A DNA stretch of 64,000 bases from Asaia bogorensis (lineage in GTDB: Bacteria > Pseudomonadota > Alphaproteobacteria > Acetobacterales > Acetobacteraceae): positions 1-64,000 of the forward strand of contig CAMDGX010000001.1 in assembly GCA_945897825.1 (NCBI GenBank), given 5' to 3'. The notes under the pieces were generated by a model. It did no database searches and was not told where the DNA came from. It was given only the letters and a program-made list of their open reading frames with translations. Positions within the stretch are counted from its first letter, which is position 1, and each line of letters begins with the position of its first letter. Made by a program: the position numbers and the translations under genes. Shown piece after piece: positions 50,703-60,347 of this stretch.

Positions 50703-52865
50703 GGCCGCGGCGTGGTCGCCCTCGAGCGGGTCGCCCTCAAGGTGGTGGATCGTGCGGTTGGCCGCACCGAGATTGGCGGCGAGCTGGCGCGTGATCGCCT
50801 CCAGCAGCGTCCAGGCCGCGTCCGGGGCCTCGTGCCGCAGGGCGCTTGCGTCCGCCGCGGCGAGGCGCAGGCAGCGGACCTGGCTTCGCGCGGCCGCGTC
50901 GGCGCTGCGCCGTGCATCGCCGAGCAGGGCGGCTTCGCCGAACAGGACCCCGGGCACGAGCACCGCAAGGCGCGTCGGTTCGCCGCCGGACGCGGCGGCG
51001 ACGCTGATCTCCACCTCGCCCTGCAACAGGAGATAGGCCGCATCGGCCGGCTCGCCCTGGCGCAGGATGGCGGCGCCGGGGGCGAAGCCGCACTCCGTCA
51101 TGCGCGACAGCACCGCCGCGCAGGCGGCGTGCGGCAGGCCGAGCGCGCGCAGGGCGTCCGTCCCTTCGAGGCGGGCGCCGGGCAGGGCGCCGCGCCGTTC
51201 GGCCAGCAGGCGCTCCTCCGCCGCCTCCACCGCGGCGGCGACGGACGGGAAGGACGTGCCGGCGGGCAGGCGGGTTGCGAGGTCCAGCGCCTCGAGTTCC
51301 CTGCCGGCGCGGCTGCCGGGATGGATCGGGGCCAGCAGCACCGTGCCCTGGGCGCCACCGCACAGCTCCAGCAGGCGCAGCGCGCCCGACAGGTCGATCC
51401 GCGTCACCCGGCCGAGGTCCAGGACCAGGAACTGGGCGCCCGTGGCGCGGCGGCGCTCGACATGGGCCACGATGCCCTCGGCGCTCCCGAAGAAGATGGC
51501 GCCCTGAAGCTCCAGGACCACGATGCGCCCGCCTGCCTCCTGCAGCAGCGCGACATCGTGCGCGGGGCGGCGCACGCCCGAGCGGCCGGCCGGATTGGCC
51601 ATGACGCGCCGAACCGCCGACTGAGCCATGGCCACCGTGAAGATCAGGACCGAAAGGAGCACGCCGACGAGGATCGCCGCGACGAGGCCGAGCAGCAGCG
51701 CCGTCGCCACGACGGCGGCGACGACCGCGGCGTCGGCGGCCCGGCGTGCGCGCCCCGGCCCGGGGGCAGGCAGCAGCGCCCGGGGCTGCGCGATCCGCAG
51801 CATCGTGCCCATCAGCACCCCGGCCAGGGCGGCGAAGGGCAGCTTGGCGATCAGCGGGCCGGCGAGGACCAGCAACAGCAGCGCGGTGGCGGCCCGGGAC
51901 AGCATGGCGGCGCGGCCGGTTCCGCCCCAGGCGTGGACGGCGAGCGTGGCGCTCGTCAGGACGCTGCCGGGCACGCCACCCAGGGCGCCGCCGGCCAGCA
52001 TGGCGGCGCCGGCACCCGCGACATCGCGCCGCGGGTCTGCCCGCCGTCCGGTCCGCTGCCGCAGGATGGCCGCGGCCATCAGGGTCTCGGCGACCGCGAT
52101 CAGGGCGAGGGACAGCGCGGCGATGGGCAGCTGCACCAGCAGGCGGTCGCGGGCGGGAAGGTCGGGCCAGGCCGCGAGCGCGCCCAGCACGCCGGTTGCG
52201 ACGTGGCCGGGGCCGGGCGCCACGCCGACCGCCGGCCCGAGGGCGAGGCCGGCCTGGGCGAGCCAACGATGCAGCAGCGTGGCCAGGGCGAGAGCGACGA
52301 GCGGTGCGGGCACGAGGCGCAGTGGAAGGAGCGTCAGCGCCAGGGCCAGCGCCGCGACGGCGAGGGAGGCGGGGTGCATCGTGCCCGATCCGAGCGGCTG
52401 GCCGGGCGCCAGGCCCAGCGCCACCGGTGCCTGTCCCACCAGGATCAGCACGACGACCGCGTTCGTCACGCCGACCACGACCGGGGCCGGGATGTGCAGC
52501 GCCAGCCGGGCGAGGCCGATGCGCGCCGCCGCCAGGATCAGCAGGCCGGCCAGCGTCGCCAGCATCATGGCCAGGAGAATCCCCGCCGCGACCGATCCGG
52601 GCTGCAGCGCGGCCAGCAGCGAGCCGGTCACCAGCGCGGTGGATGCGGTGGTGGTGCCGATCAGCGGGCGGGTGGCGGCCAGGGCCGTGACGGCGATGCC
52701 GGACGCGGCGGAGGATGCCAGGGCGATCGCCATGCCGGTTTCGGCCGCGGCGGCCCCGAGCGGCGCGAATGCGATCATCGCGTGGGTCAGTGTCTGCGCG
52801 GCGGCGACGAGGCCGGCATTGGCACCGGCGCGGGCCTCGCGCAGCCAGGTGCGGCCGGGCGGCAT
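50691..52865 (-). CDS. SulP anion transporter with STAS and cyclic-nucleotide-binding domains
   Basis: A 724-residue membrane protein. Residues 1-430 are a SulP/SLC26-type transporter (about 12 helices; start AAAQTLTHAMIAFAPLG, conserved NAVVVLILVGQAP). A STAS domain follows (about 440-550; RIDLSGALRLLEL includes the Ser that is phosphorylated in relatives), then a cyclic-nucleotide-binding domain (about 585-700; FAPGAAILRQGEPADAAYLLLQGE and phosphate-binding FGEAALLGDARRSA). The cargo is an anion such as sulphate, bicarbonate or a dicarboxylate; the cNMP domain implies gating by cAMP. It is the last gene of the operon: its start overlaps the adenylate cyclase stop (TGATG), which makes that cyclase the likely source of its ligand. 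Confidence 0.88.
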   Translation of the reverse strand: MPPGRTWLREARAGANAGLVAAAQTLTHAMIAFAPLGAAAAETGMAIALASSAASGIAVTALAATRPLIGTTTASTALVTGSLLAALQPGSVAAGILLAMMLATLAGLLILAAARIGLARLALHIPAPVVVGVTNAVVVLILVGQAPVALGLAPGQPLGSGTMHPASLAVAALALALTLLPLRLVPAPLVALALATLLHRWLAQAGLALGPAVGVAPGPGHVATGVLGALAAWPDLPARDRLLVQLPIAALSLALIAVAETLMAAAILRQRTGRRADPRRDVAGAGAAMLAGGALGGVPGSVLTSATLAVHAWGGTGRAAMLSRAATALLLLVLAGPLIAKLPFAALAGVLMGTMLRIAQPRALLPAPGPGRARRAADAAVVAAVVATALLLGLVAAILVGVLLSVLIFTVAMAQSAVRRVMANPAGRSGVRRPAHDVALLQEAGGRIVVLELQGAIFFGSAEGIVAHVERRRATGAQFLVLDLGRVTRIDLSGALRLLELCGGAQGTVLLAPIHPGSRAGRELEALDLATRLPAGTSFPSVAAAVEAAEERLLAERRGALPGARLEGTDALRALGLPHAACAAVLSRMTECGFAPGAAILRQGEPADAAYLLLQGEVEISVAAASGGEPTRLAVLVPGVLFGEAALLGDARRSADAAARSQVRCLRLAAADASALRHEAPDAAWTLLEAITRQLAANLGAANRTIHHLEGDPLEGDHAAASAR

Positions 52866-54112
52866 CAGGTGATCTCGACCTGGGTGCCGCTGCCGCCATT
52901 GAGGAGCCGGCGGAGATGGAACCGGGCCAGCGCGTTGGACTCCCCGGCGCCGACCAGTGCTGCGAAGGCCGGGAGTGCCGCCGGGTCCCGCGCGGCCAGG
53001 CGCGTGAAGGCGGCGGCATAGGCGGGGGTTGCGGCCTGGGCGAAGCGCGCCGGCGGCAGGGGCTCGAAGGCCCGCAACGGGTCGGCACGGCCGCGCAGCA
53101 GCAGGTCGCCGGCGGGCCAGCCCTGGAAGCGCGGCACGCGCTCGGCCACGGCGATGCTGGCGCAGATGCGGGTGCCGAGCACCTTGTTGGCGGCCTGGAG
53201 GCGGGCGGCGGTGTTGATGGTGTCGCCATAGGCCGTGTAGTCGAAATACCGCCCGCCGCCGAAATCGCCCACCAGGGCCTCGCCCGCATGCAGGCCGATG
53301 CGGGTGGCGCCGAAGGCCACGCCCTCGGCGAGGCGGGCGGCGCGGAAGCCCTCGGCGAAGGCATCCAGCGCCAGCGCGCAGGCGACCGCCCGGGCGGCAT
53401 GGTCGGGCTGGTCCTCCGGCGCGCCGAACAGCACCTGCAGCGCGTCGCCCATGATCTTCATCACCGTGCCGCCATGGGCGAAGACGATGTCGGTCAGCCC
53501 GGCGAAATAGGCGTTCACCAGGGCAATCAGCGTGGCCGGCGGCAGGGTTTCGACCAGGGTGGTGAAGCCGGTGACGTCGGTGAACAGGGCGGTGATGTCG
53601 CGGCGGCGGCCGCCGAGGTCCAGGGTGCGGGTTTCGGCGGCGAGCTCGGCGGCGAGGTTGGGGGAGAAATAGCGGGCGAGTGCGGCATGGGCGCGCTCGG
53701 CGCCGGCGCGGCGGGCGGCGGCGTCGCGCAGGGTGGCGACGTGGCGCAGGGTCTTGGCGATCGTGGCCTCGAGGTCGGCGAGGTCGATCGGCTTGGTGAC
53801 GAAGTCGAAGGCGCCGCGGTTCATGGCGGTGCGGATGTTGGCCATGTCGCCATAGGCGGAGACGATGACGGTGGTCGGCGGCGCCTCCCGCTCCTGCAGC
53901 CGCGCCAGCAGGGTCAGCCCGTCCATGCGCGGCATGTTGATGTCGGCCAGCACGAGGTCGACGTGCGGCAGGCGGGCCAGGGTTTCCAGCGCCTCCTGCC
54001 CGTCGCGCGCGAAGGCGAAGGACATGGTGCCCGCGCGGACCTCGCGGCGGAACTTCTGCAGGATCAGCACCTCCAGGTCCGGCTCGTCGTCGACCACCAG
54101 CACCGTGCTCAT
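52865..54112 (-). CDS. Receiver-adenylate cyclase fusion
   Basis: A 415-residue cytoplasmic enzyme. Residues 1-125 are a response-regulator receiver with D57 as phospho-acceptor (LADINMPRMDG) and the switch Lys in FVTKPID. A helical linker ending ARYFSPNLAAELA leads to a class III cyclase (about 165-350): metal Asp in FTDVTGF, KIMGDAL with the adenine-type Lys and second metal Asp, and YTAYGDTINTAARLQ as substrate loop. The Lys and the absence of the guanylate-type Glu/Cys pair favour adenylate as product. Phosphorylation of D57 should therefore set cAMP output. ATG 54112 overlaps the preceding receiver gene, and its stop overlaps the SulP start. Confidence 0.9.
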   Translation of the reverse strand: MSTVLVVDDEPDLEVLILQKFRREVRAGTMSFAFARDGQEALETLARLPHVDLVLADINMPRMDGLTLLARLQEREAPPTTVIVSAYGDMANIRTAMNRGAFDFVTKPIDLADLEATIAKTLRHVATLRDAAARRAGAERAHAALARYFSPNLAAELAAETRTLDLGGRRRDITALFTDVTGFTTLVETLPPATLIALVNAYFAGLTDIVFAHGGTVMKIMGDALQVLFGAPEDQPDHAARAVACALALDAFAEGFRAARLAEGVAFGATRIGLHAGEALVGDFGGGRYFDYTAYGDTINTAARLQAANKVLGTRICASIAVAERVPRFQGWPAGDLLLRGRADPLRAFEPLPPARFAQAATPAYAAAFTRLAARDPAALPAFAALVGAGESNALARFHLRRLLNGGSGTQVEIT

Positions 54113-54507
54113 GGGCGTGGGCGCCAGGCGGCCAGGCGGGTGTCGATCTCGGCGCGCAGGGCGGCGAAGTCGATCGGCTTGGCCAGGAAGCCGGCCGCGC
54201 CGCCGGCCAGCGCCTCGCGGCGGGTGGCGTCGTCGCCATAGGCGGTGACCATGATCACCGGCAGGTCGGGCCGCAGCGCGCGGGCGCGGCGCAGCAGCTC
54301 GAGCCCGGTCATGCCCGGCATGTTGATGTCCGACAGCAGCAGGATGATGTCGCGCCCGCGCGCCGCGCCGATCTCGCCCAGCGCCTCGGCGCCGTTGGCC
54401 GCGAAGGCGAGATCGAAGCGGCCGGCGCGCACGTCGCGGCGGAACTGCTGGCGGAACAGTGCCGCCATGTCGGGCTCGTCGTCGACCACCAGGACCAGGA
54501 CGCTCAT
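54109..54507 (-). CDS. Single-domain response regulator of the cassette
   Basis: A 132-residue receiver with D9-D10 in the acidic pocket, phospho-acceptor D60 (LLSDINMPGMTG), TAYGDD and the Lys in LAKPID. It is very like the receiver of the adjacent cyclase (shared FRRDVRAG/FRREVRAG and DINMP blocks), so the two probably arose by duplication and compete for the same kinase. With no output domain it may act as a phosphate sink or relay that shapes the cyclase response. ATG 54507 overlaps the kinase stop, and its stop overlaps the cyclase start, both as ATGA. Confidence 0.9.
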   Translation of the reverse strand: MSVLVLVVDDEPDMAALFRQQFRRDVRAGRFDLAFAANGAEALGEIGAARGRDIILLLSDINMPGMTGLELLRRARALRPDLPVIMVTAYGDDATRREALAGGAAGFLAKPIDFAALRAEIDTRLAAWRPRP

Positions 54508-56459
54508 CCGCCGTCTCCGCCGTGCCGCGGCAGGGTCACCGTGATTTCGGTGAAGGCGCCTGCGCGCGTCGCCACGTCGATCGTGCCGCCGTGCTGTTGC
54601 ACGACGATGTCGTGCGACAGCGACAGGCCGAGCCCGGTGCCCTCGCCGGCCGGCTTGGTGGTGAAGAAGGGCTCGAACATCCGGGCGCGCACCGCGTCGT
54701 CGATGCCGATGCCGTTGTCGTGGACGCGCAGCTCCACCTGGCCGCCGGCCGCACGGGTGCAGATGCCCAGGCGCGGCCGGTAGTCCGCGGGGGCAGCGGC
54801 CTGGCGGGCGGCGATGGCGTGGAAGCCGTTGCCGACGAGGTTCAGCACCACGCGCATGAATTCCTGCGGATACAGCTCCACCTGGCCCACGGCGGGGTCG
54901 AACTGCCGGTCGATCGCGGTGTTGAAGCCCGGCCGTTCCGCCCTGGCGCCATGGTAGGCCAGGCCCAGCGCCTCGTCGACCAGGGTGTTGAAGTCCACCC
55001 GCCGCCGGTCGCCGCCGCCCTCGCGCGAATGGGCCAGCATGTTGCGCACGATGCTGTCGGCCCGCCTGCCATGCTGGACCACGCGCCCGAGATTGCTCCG
55101 CAGCGTGGCCGCCAGCTCCGACACCTCGGCGCGCAGCGAAGCGGGCACGGCGTCGCCGGCCTCCTGGAGCACCTGCTCCAGCTCGCTGACCAGCTCGGCC
55201 GACAGGTCGGCGAAGTTGTTGACGAAGTTGAGCGGGTTCTTGATCTCGTGGGCGATGCCGGCGGTGAGCTGGCCGAGCGAGGCGAGCTTCTCGCTGTGCA
55301 CCAGCCGCGCCTGGGCGGCGCGCAAATCGGCGAGCGAGGTGGCCAGCTCGCGCGTGCGGTCTTCCACCTTGGCCTCCAGCGTCTCCTGCGCCTCGCGGAT
55401 GCGGTCGGCCATCTCGTTGAAGCGCAGCGCCAGCGTGCCGATCTCGTCGGCCGAGGCAACTGGGATGCGCAGGTCCATGTCGCCCTCGCCCAGCCGCTCG
55501 GCGCCGGATTGCAGCTGGCGGATCGGATCGACCAGGCGGCGCGACAGCACCAGGCCCGCGGCGAGCGCGAGCCCCAGCCCCAGCCCGAGCAGCGCCAGGG
55601 TCTGGAACAGCGCGTTCCACACCGGCGCCAGCGCCTCCACCGTCGGCTGCTCCACGAACACGATCCAGCCGAGCCGCGGGATCGTCGCATGGGCCGACAG
55701 CACCGACCGCCCGTCCAGCCCGCGCGACTCCAGCACCCGCGCCGGCCCGCCGCCGCGCAATGCGGCCACCGCCTCGCGCACCTGCGGCAGGCCCGACAGG
55801 TCGGTGTCGCGCAGCACCAGGCTGATGTCGGGATGGGCGATCAGCCGCCCCGCCCGGTCCGTGACGAAGGCATAGCCGGTGCCGCCGACGCGGATGGCGG
55901 TGATGACCTCCCAGATCAGCTTGAGGTTCACCTCGGCGATCGTCGCCCCCGGCGCGCGCCCGGCATGGAGCATGGCGATCGCCATGTAGGGCTCCGAGCC
56001 GCGGCGGAACGTCACCGGCCCCGACCACACCTTCGCCTGCTGCGCGCCGAGGACGCGCGGATCGGCGGAGAGGTCGGCGCCGCTGTCGATCACGTCCGGC
56101 TCCAGGCGCGACAGGCGCAGGCGCTCGCGCCCGGCGTGGTCGACGTAGAGCAGCTCGGTGATCGCCGGCGCCTGGCGCAGCAGGCGGATGAAGTCGTAGC
56201 GGCGCTGCTCCATCGGCACGCGCGCCCAGTCCGCCCGCGTGGTCCAGCCGATCTGCTGCTCCAGCTCGGCGACGAACTGCACCACGCGGTCGGCCGCCGC
56301 GTCGGCCTTTTCCTGCTCCACGCGCACCGCGGCCTCGGTCGCCTCCTCGTAGGCCAGCCACATGCCGATGCTCCCGTTCACCAGCAGCACGGCGGTCACC
56401 AGGCCGAGGAAGGCCAAGGTGAGGCGTTGGCCGAGCGAGAGGGTCCGGCGCGGGGTCAT
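54504..56459 (-). CDS. Cache/HAMP sensor histidine kinase
   Basis: A 651-residue membrane sensor. Helix 1 is at about residues 12-32, followed by a ~250-residue periplasmic Cache-type domain (landmarks ELLYVDHAGRERLR, GGTGYAFVTDRAGRLIAHPD in part) and helix 2 at about 285-308. Then come HAMP, a coiled-coil, the dimerisation helix with His404 (GIAHEIKNPLNF) and an ATPase with RVVLNLVGNGF, DNGIGID and GEGTGLGLS. It lies between the six binding-protein genes and the receivers, overlapping both neighbours by 4 bp. Binding proteins loaded with ligand could dock on its periplasmic domain, as in the LuxPQ and TorTS systems. The start is ATG 56459. Confidence 0.92.
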   Translation of the reverse strand: MTPRRTLSLGQRLTLAFLGLVTAVLLVNGSIGMWLAYEEATEAAVRVEQEKADAAADRVVQFVAELEQQIGWTTRADWARVPMEQRRYDFIRLLRQAPAITELLYVDHAGRERLRLSRLEPDVIDSGADLSADPRVLGAQQAKVWSGPVTFRRGSEPYMAIAMLHAGRAPGATIAEVNLKLIWEVITAIRVGGTGYAFVTDRAGRLIAHPDISLVLRDTDLSGLPQVREAVAALRGGGPARVLESRGLDGRSVLSAHATIPRLGWIVFVEQPTVEALAPVWNALFQTLALLGLGLGLALAAGLVLSRRLVDPIRQLQSGAERLGEGDMDLRIPVASADEIGTLALRFNEMADRIREAQETLEAKVEDRTRELATSLADLRAAQARLVHSEKLASLGQLTAGIAHEIKNPLNFVNNFADLSAELVSELEQVLQEAGDAVPASLRAEVSELAATLRSNLGRVVQHGRRADSIVRNMLAHSREGGGDRRRVDFNTLVDEALGLAYHGARAERPGFNTAIDRQFDPAVGQVELYPQEFMRVVLNLVGNGFHAIAARQAAAPADYRPRLGICTRAAGGQVELRVHDNGIGIDDAVRARMFEPFFTTKPAGEGTGLGLSLSHDIVVQQHGGTIDVATRAGAFTEITVTLPRHGGDGG

Positions 56460-57415
56460 TCGAGCACCAGGTCCGCCCGTGCGAGAACGGAGGTCGGCAC
56501 GGCGAGGCCGATTGCCTCGGCGGTGCGCTGGTTCACCACCAGCTCGAAGACGCGCGGCTGCTCGATCGGCATCTCCTCCGGCCGGGCGCCGCGCAGGATC
56601 CGCGCGACGAAATGCGCGAGGCGGCGGTAGGAGTCCTCCAGCCGCGGTCCGTAGGTGAGCAGCGCCCCGGCCTCGGTGAAGGCGCGCCAGCCGGACACCA
56701 GCGGGATGCGCTGGGCGATGGCGAAGCGCGCGATCGCCGCGCGGTTCTGAAGCGCGAGGCCGTCGGCGAAGACCGAGAGGCCCTGAGCCCCCTCGGCGGC
56801 GATGGCGGCCAGTGCCTGCTCCAGCCCGGCGGCGGAGCGCATGTGGTGGAAGCGCGCGGCCACGCCCAGCCGGTCCGCGGCCGCAGCCGCCTCGGCGCGC
56901 TCCAGCGCCTCGCCGGGGTGGGCGGGGTTGCTCAGCACCGCCAGGCGCGCGAGGCCGGGGTGCAGCTCGCGCAGCAACTCGATGCGCTTGGCGTTCAGTT
57001 CGGCGGACAGGAAGGTGATGCCGGTCAGCCCGGGCGGCGGGCGCGCGAGGCTCCCGGCCAGCCCCGCCGCGACCGGATCGCTGCTCATCACGAACACCAC
57101 CGGCACCGGCGGGCGGGCGCGCAGCACCGGCGCCACCGCCGCGCCCTGTACCAGCAACAGCCGAACCGGCAGGCGCACCAACTCGTCCAGCAGGGCTGGC
57201 ACGCGGGCCGGATCGTCCTCGCCGAAGCGGAAATCGAGCACGAGGTCGCGCCCCTCCACCAGGTTCCGCTCGGCCAGTCCCGCGCGCAGGGCGGGAATGA
57301 AATGCGCCAGCGACTCCGGGCGCTGCGCCGTCAGCCAACCGATGCGCGGCGGGCCGGGTTGGGCCAGGGCGGGCGTGGCGAGGGCTGACGCAAGGAGGGC
57401 GCGGCGCAGCATCAT
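56456..57415 (-). CDS. ABC-type periplasmic binding protein (COG2984 family), paralogue 6
   Basis: A 319-residue exported binding protein. The signal peptide MMLRRALLASALATPALAQ is cut near residue 19, followed by the two-lobe fold of the ABC_sub_bind family: RIGWLTAQRPE, VFVMSSDPVAAGL, GLTGITFLSAELNAKRIELL (in parts) and the C-terminal signature LGLAVPTSVLARADLVLE. It is the last of six tandem paralogues and is joined to the kinase gene by ATGA. Two ATGs lie side by side (57415, 57412); the first overlaps the preceding stop. No permease or ATPase is nearby. Confidence 0.88.
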   Translation of the reverse strand: MMLRRALLASALATPALAQPGPPRIGWLTAQRPESLAHFIPALRAGLAERNLVEGRDLVLDFRFGEDDPARVPALLDELVRLPVRLLLVQGAAVAPVLRARPPVPVVFVMSSDPVAAGLAGSLARPPPGLTGITFLSAELNAKRIELLRELHPGLARLAVLSNPAHPGEALERAEAAAAADRLGVAARFHHMRSAAGLEQALAAIAAEGAQGLSVFADGLALQNRAAIARFAIAQRIPLVSGWRAFTEAGALLTYGPRLEDSYRRLAHFVARILRGARPEEMPIEQPRVFELVVNQRTAEAIGLAVPTSVLARADLVLE

Positions 57416-58377
57416 TCAATCACCTCGTCGGCTTGCGCGAGCAGGGAAGGCGGCAGCGCCAGGCCCAGCGCGTCGGCCGCGCGCAGATCGAGGGCGAAGC
57501 GGAACCGGGTCGGCCGTTCGATCGGGATGGTACCTGGGTCCTCGCCGGCCAGGATGCGCTCGGCGATCGGGACGGCACGGGCATAGTAGTGCGCCTGGTC
57601 GGGTCCGTATCCCATCAGCAGGCCATGCCCGACGAAGGTGGAGAGGAACGTGATGGCCGGCAGCCCCGCGTCGCGGATCGCGGCGCTCAGCGTCGGCAGG
57701 CGCCGGTTGTAGCCCGGCGCGGTCAGCATCACCACGCCCGTCCGGCCCCGGTCCAGCTTCGCCAACAGGGCCGCATGGTCGTCGGTGGCGAACGGGTTCA
57801 GCACCACGGACGACAGGTGCCGCGCCGCGGCCTGGCGCTCGGCCGCGCGGCGCTGGTGCGGGCCGGTCGACGGGTCGCACAGGAACGCGACATGGCGGAT
57901 GCGCGGTGCCGCCTCCAGCAGCAGGTCGAGCCATTTCGCCGCCATCGAGGGCTGGTCGAGGAACAGGCCGGTCACGCGCCCGCCCGGACGGGCGGCACTC
58001 GTCACGAGGCCGGCGGCCACCGGATCGGTCTCGAGGTCGGCCCCGACCACCGGCACCTCGCGCCCATGCCGTGCGGCGGCCAGCACAGCCGGCGCGCCCA
58101 CGGCGATCAGCACGCCCGGATCATGCGCGAGCAACGCCTCGACCATGGCCGGCAACCCGCCGGGCGCATCGCCGCCAGCGCGCAGGAACACGTTCTCCCC
58201 TTCCACGAAGCCGGCGCGCCGCCAATCCGCGGAGATGATCCGCAGCGCATTGTTGCTCGGCGCCAGGGTGACCGAGTGCAGATAGCCGATGCGGCGCGGC
58301 CGGCGAACCTGAGGCTGGGCCCGGGCGAGCGAGGGCACCAGGGGGGCGCACAATAGCAGGCCGCGGCGCCGGATCAT
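57412..58377 (-). CDS. ABC-type periplasmic binding protein (COG2984 family), paralogue 5
   Basis: A 321-residue paralogue with a Tat- or Sec-type start (MIRRRGLLLCAPLVPSLARAQ) cut near residue 21. Family blocks are RRIGYLHSVT, ADLETDPVAAGL, RVTGLFLDQPSMAAKWLDLL and the end LGLALPPSLLAQADEVIE. Here the usual AKRIELL motif is replaced by AKWLDLL, and ITFLSTFVGHGLLMGYGPD forms the hinge, so its ligand may differ from that of the other five. It overlaps both flanking genes by ATGA. Confidence 0.87.
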   Translation of the reverse strand: MIRRRGLLLCAPLVPSLARAQPQVRRPRRIGYLHSVTLAPSNNALRIISADWRRAGFVEGENVFLRAGGDAPGGLPAMVEALLAHDPGVLIAVGAPAVLAAARHGREVPVVGADLETDPVAAGLVTSAARPGGRVTGLFLDQPSMAAKWLDLLLEAAPRIRHVAFLCDPSTGPHQRRAAERQAAARHLSSVVLNPFATDDHAALLAKLDRGRTGVVMLTAPGYNRRLPTLSAAIRDAGLPAITFLSTFVGHGLLMGYGPDQAHYYARAVPIAERILAGEDPGTIPIERPTRFRFALDLRAADALGLALPPSLLAQADEVIE

Positions 58378-59318
58378 TCGAACACCTCGTCGGCACGGGC
58401 GAGCAGCGACACCGGCAGCGTCAGGCCCAGGGCGGCGGCGGCGCGCAGGTCGATCACCGTCTCGATGCGCGTCGGCGCCTCGATCGGCAGGTCGCCCGCC
58501 GGCGTGCCGCGCAGGATCAGCGCCGCGAAATGTGCCACGCGGGCATACAGCGCGTGGAAATCGGGACCGTGGCTGATCGTGCAGCCTTCCAGCACCATGC
58601 TGCGCCACTGGGCCACGGTGGCGATCCCCTGGGCAGTGGCGGCGGCGGCGATGGCGGCTGCGTCGCGCAGCGATTCCGGGGTGCCGCCGAGGGCTGCCGC
58701 CCGCACGCCGCGCGCGGCCAGTGCCGCCACCGCCTCGGCCACGCCCTGCGGCCCCTGCCATTCCTGCACCGCGAGCGCGCGCCCGGCGCGGCGCGCGGCC
58801 ACCTCCATCCCCGCCAGGCGCAGCGCCAGCTCGTCGGTGCCGCGATGGAACAGGACGCCGACCTTGGCGCCGGGCGGGCTCAGCTCGGCCGCCATCTCCA
58901 CCCGCTTGGCCTCGGCCTCGGGCGTGTTGGCCACCACGCCGGTGGCGTTGCCGCCCGGGCGGGCCATCGAGGTGCCGGCGAGCAGGCGCGCATCGGCGCC
59001 GTGCATCACGATCGGGATGGTCGATGTCGCCGCCCGCGCCGCGCGCACCGCTGGCGCGCCGACGGCCACGATCAGGTCGGGGATGCTGTCGGCCAGCGCC
59101 AGCGCCGCGGCAGATTGCTCGGGCGCGGCGGCGACCCGCGCGTCGAGCGCCAGGGCTCCCTCGTGCCAGCCGCGGCGGGTCAGTTCCGGCAGCAGGTGGG
59201 CGCGCAGCAGCGCCTCGGCCCGCGCCGTCAGCACCAGCGCGCCCAGTCGGCGCGGCCATGGCTGGATCCCGACCGGCAGCGCGGCCATGGACCCGAACAT
59301 GAAGGCGCGCCGCCTCAT
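58374..59318 (-). CDS. ABC-type periplasmic binding protein (COG2984 family), paralogue 4
   Basis: The shortest and most divergent of the six, at 314 residues. The start MRRRAFMFGSMAALPVG looks like a twin-arginine signal, but no good cleavage site follows, so it may stay anchored. Family blocks are IPIVMHGADARLLAG, MARPGGNATGVVANTPEAEAKRVEM in parts, and LGLTLPVSLLARADEVFE. The N-terminal strand usually reading IGFL is poor here (LGALVLTARAE). It overlaps both neighbours by ATGA, so it is made with the rest of the cassette. Confidence 0.85.
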   Translation of the reverse strand: MRRRAFMFGSMAALPVGIQPWPRRLGALVLTARAEALLRAHLLPELTRRGWHEGALALDARVAAAPEQSAAALALADSIPDLIVAVGAPAVRAARAATSTIPIVMHGADARLLAGTSMARPGGNATGVVANTPEAEAKRVEMAAELSPPGAKVGVLFHRGTDELALRLAGMEVAARRAGRALAVQEWQGPQGVAEAVAALAARGVRAAALGGTPESLRDAAAIAAAATAQGIATVAQWRSMVLEGCTISHGPDFHALYARVAHFAALILRGTPAGDLPIEAPTRIETVIDLRAAAALGLTLPVSLLARADEVFE

Positions 59319-60331
59319 TCGATCACCATGTCCGCGCGGTCCAGCACCGAGGATGCGATCTCCACACCGATCGCGCGCACCGCGCGTAGGTCGACCACCA
59401 GTTCGAAATCGGTGGGGTTCTCGACCGGCAGGTAGCTGATCGGCGTGCCGGTCGCCGCGCGCACCACCTGCCGGGCGGCGCGGCGGAATCCCTCGCTGAT
59501 GTCGGGCCCGTAGCTCATGACCGCGCCGCCCGTCAGGTAGCGCTTGTTCGACATCATCATCGGCATGCGGTGCGCCACCGCGACCTCGCCGATGCGGAAC
59601 CGGCTGGTGATGGTCGAGACGTCGGAGACCACGAAGGTCGCCGCGACCCCCTCGCGCCGCAGCGCGCCGATCGCCTCGTCCAGCCCTTCCGGCACGGCAA
59701 TGCCACGGAAGACCAGGTCGATGCCCAGTGCCGCCTGCGCGCGCGAGGCCTCGTCGATCCGGATCTGCGAGGGGTAGTAGACGTTGTAGATCGCCGCGAA
59801 CCGCCGCGATGCGGGAAAGGCGTCGCGCATCAGCTGCACGCGCTTGGCGCTCAGTTCGCCGGCGTGGAAGGACTGGCCGGTCACGTTCGCCTCCGGGCGG
59901 GCCAGGCTCTGCACCAGCCCGTCCTGGACCGCGTCGCGCGTGGCGCCGAAGATGATCGGGATCGTGGATGTCGCGGCCCGTGCCGCGAGCACGCCGCCGC
60001 GCGTGGCCACCACGATGGCATCCACCCTGGCCGCGACGAAGCCCGCCATCACCGCGCTCAGGTCATGGTCCGGGCGCAGCTGGTGGCGGTAGTCGATCGC
60101 GAGGTTCCGGCCCGCGACATAGCCGTTCTCGGCCATGCCGGTTTCGAACTTCTCCTCGAAGATCCCGCGCTCCGGCCCGTTCACGACATAGCCCACGCGC
60201 AGCGGCCGCGCTGCGCTGTGGGCCGGGGCCGCGGGCAGCAGCGGCGATGCCAGCGCCCCGAGCGCGAAGGCGCGGCGCGGCAGGCGCGAGCGGCCCTGCC
60301 TCAGGAATCCCGATGGGTGCGGCATCGCCAT
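59315..60331 (-). CDS. ABC-type periplasmic binding protein (COG2984 family), paralogue 3
   Basis: 338 residues with a long Tat-like leader (SRLPRRAFALGALASPLLP), probably cut near AHSA at about residue 40. Family blocks are LRVGYVVNGPERG, IPIIFGATRDAVQDGL, NVTGQSFHAGELSAKRVQLM (in parts) and IGVEIASSVLDRADMVIE. It is the only paralogue not overlapping its upstream neighbour: 16 bp separate them and ATG 60331 has a strong GAGGAGG ribosome site. It may therefore be translated independently at a high level and lead the second translational block of the operon. Confidence 0.88.
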   Translation of the reverse strand: MAMPHPSGFLRQGRSRLPRRAFALGALASPLLPAAPAHSAARPLRVGYVVNGPERGIFEEKFETGMAENGYVAGRNLAIDYRHQLRPDHDLSAVMAGFVAARVDAIVVATRGGVLAARAATSTIPIIFGATRDAVQDGLVQSLARPEANVTGQSFHAGELSAKRVQLMRDAFPASRRFAAIYNVYYPSQIRIDEASRAQAALGIDLVFRGIAVPEGLDEAIGALRREGVAATFVVSDVSTITSRFRIGEVAVAHRMPMMMSNKRYLTGGAVMSYGPDISEGFRRAARQVVRAATGTPISYLPVENPTDFELVVDLRAVRAIGVEIASSVLDRADMVIE

Positions 60332-60347
60332 CCTCCTCGTCCCGCCA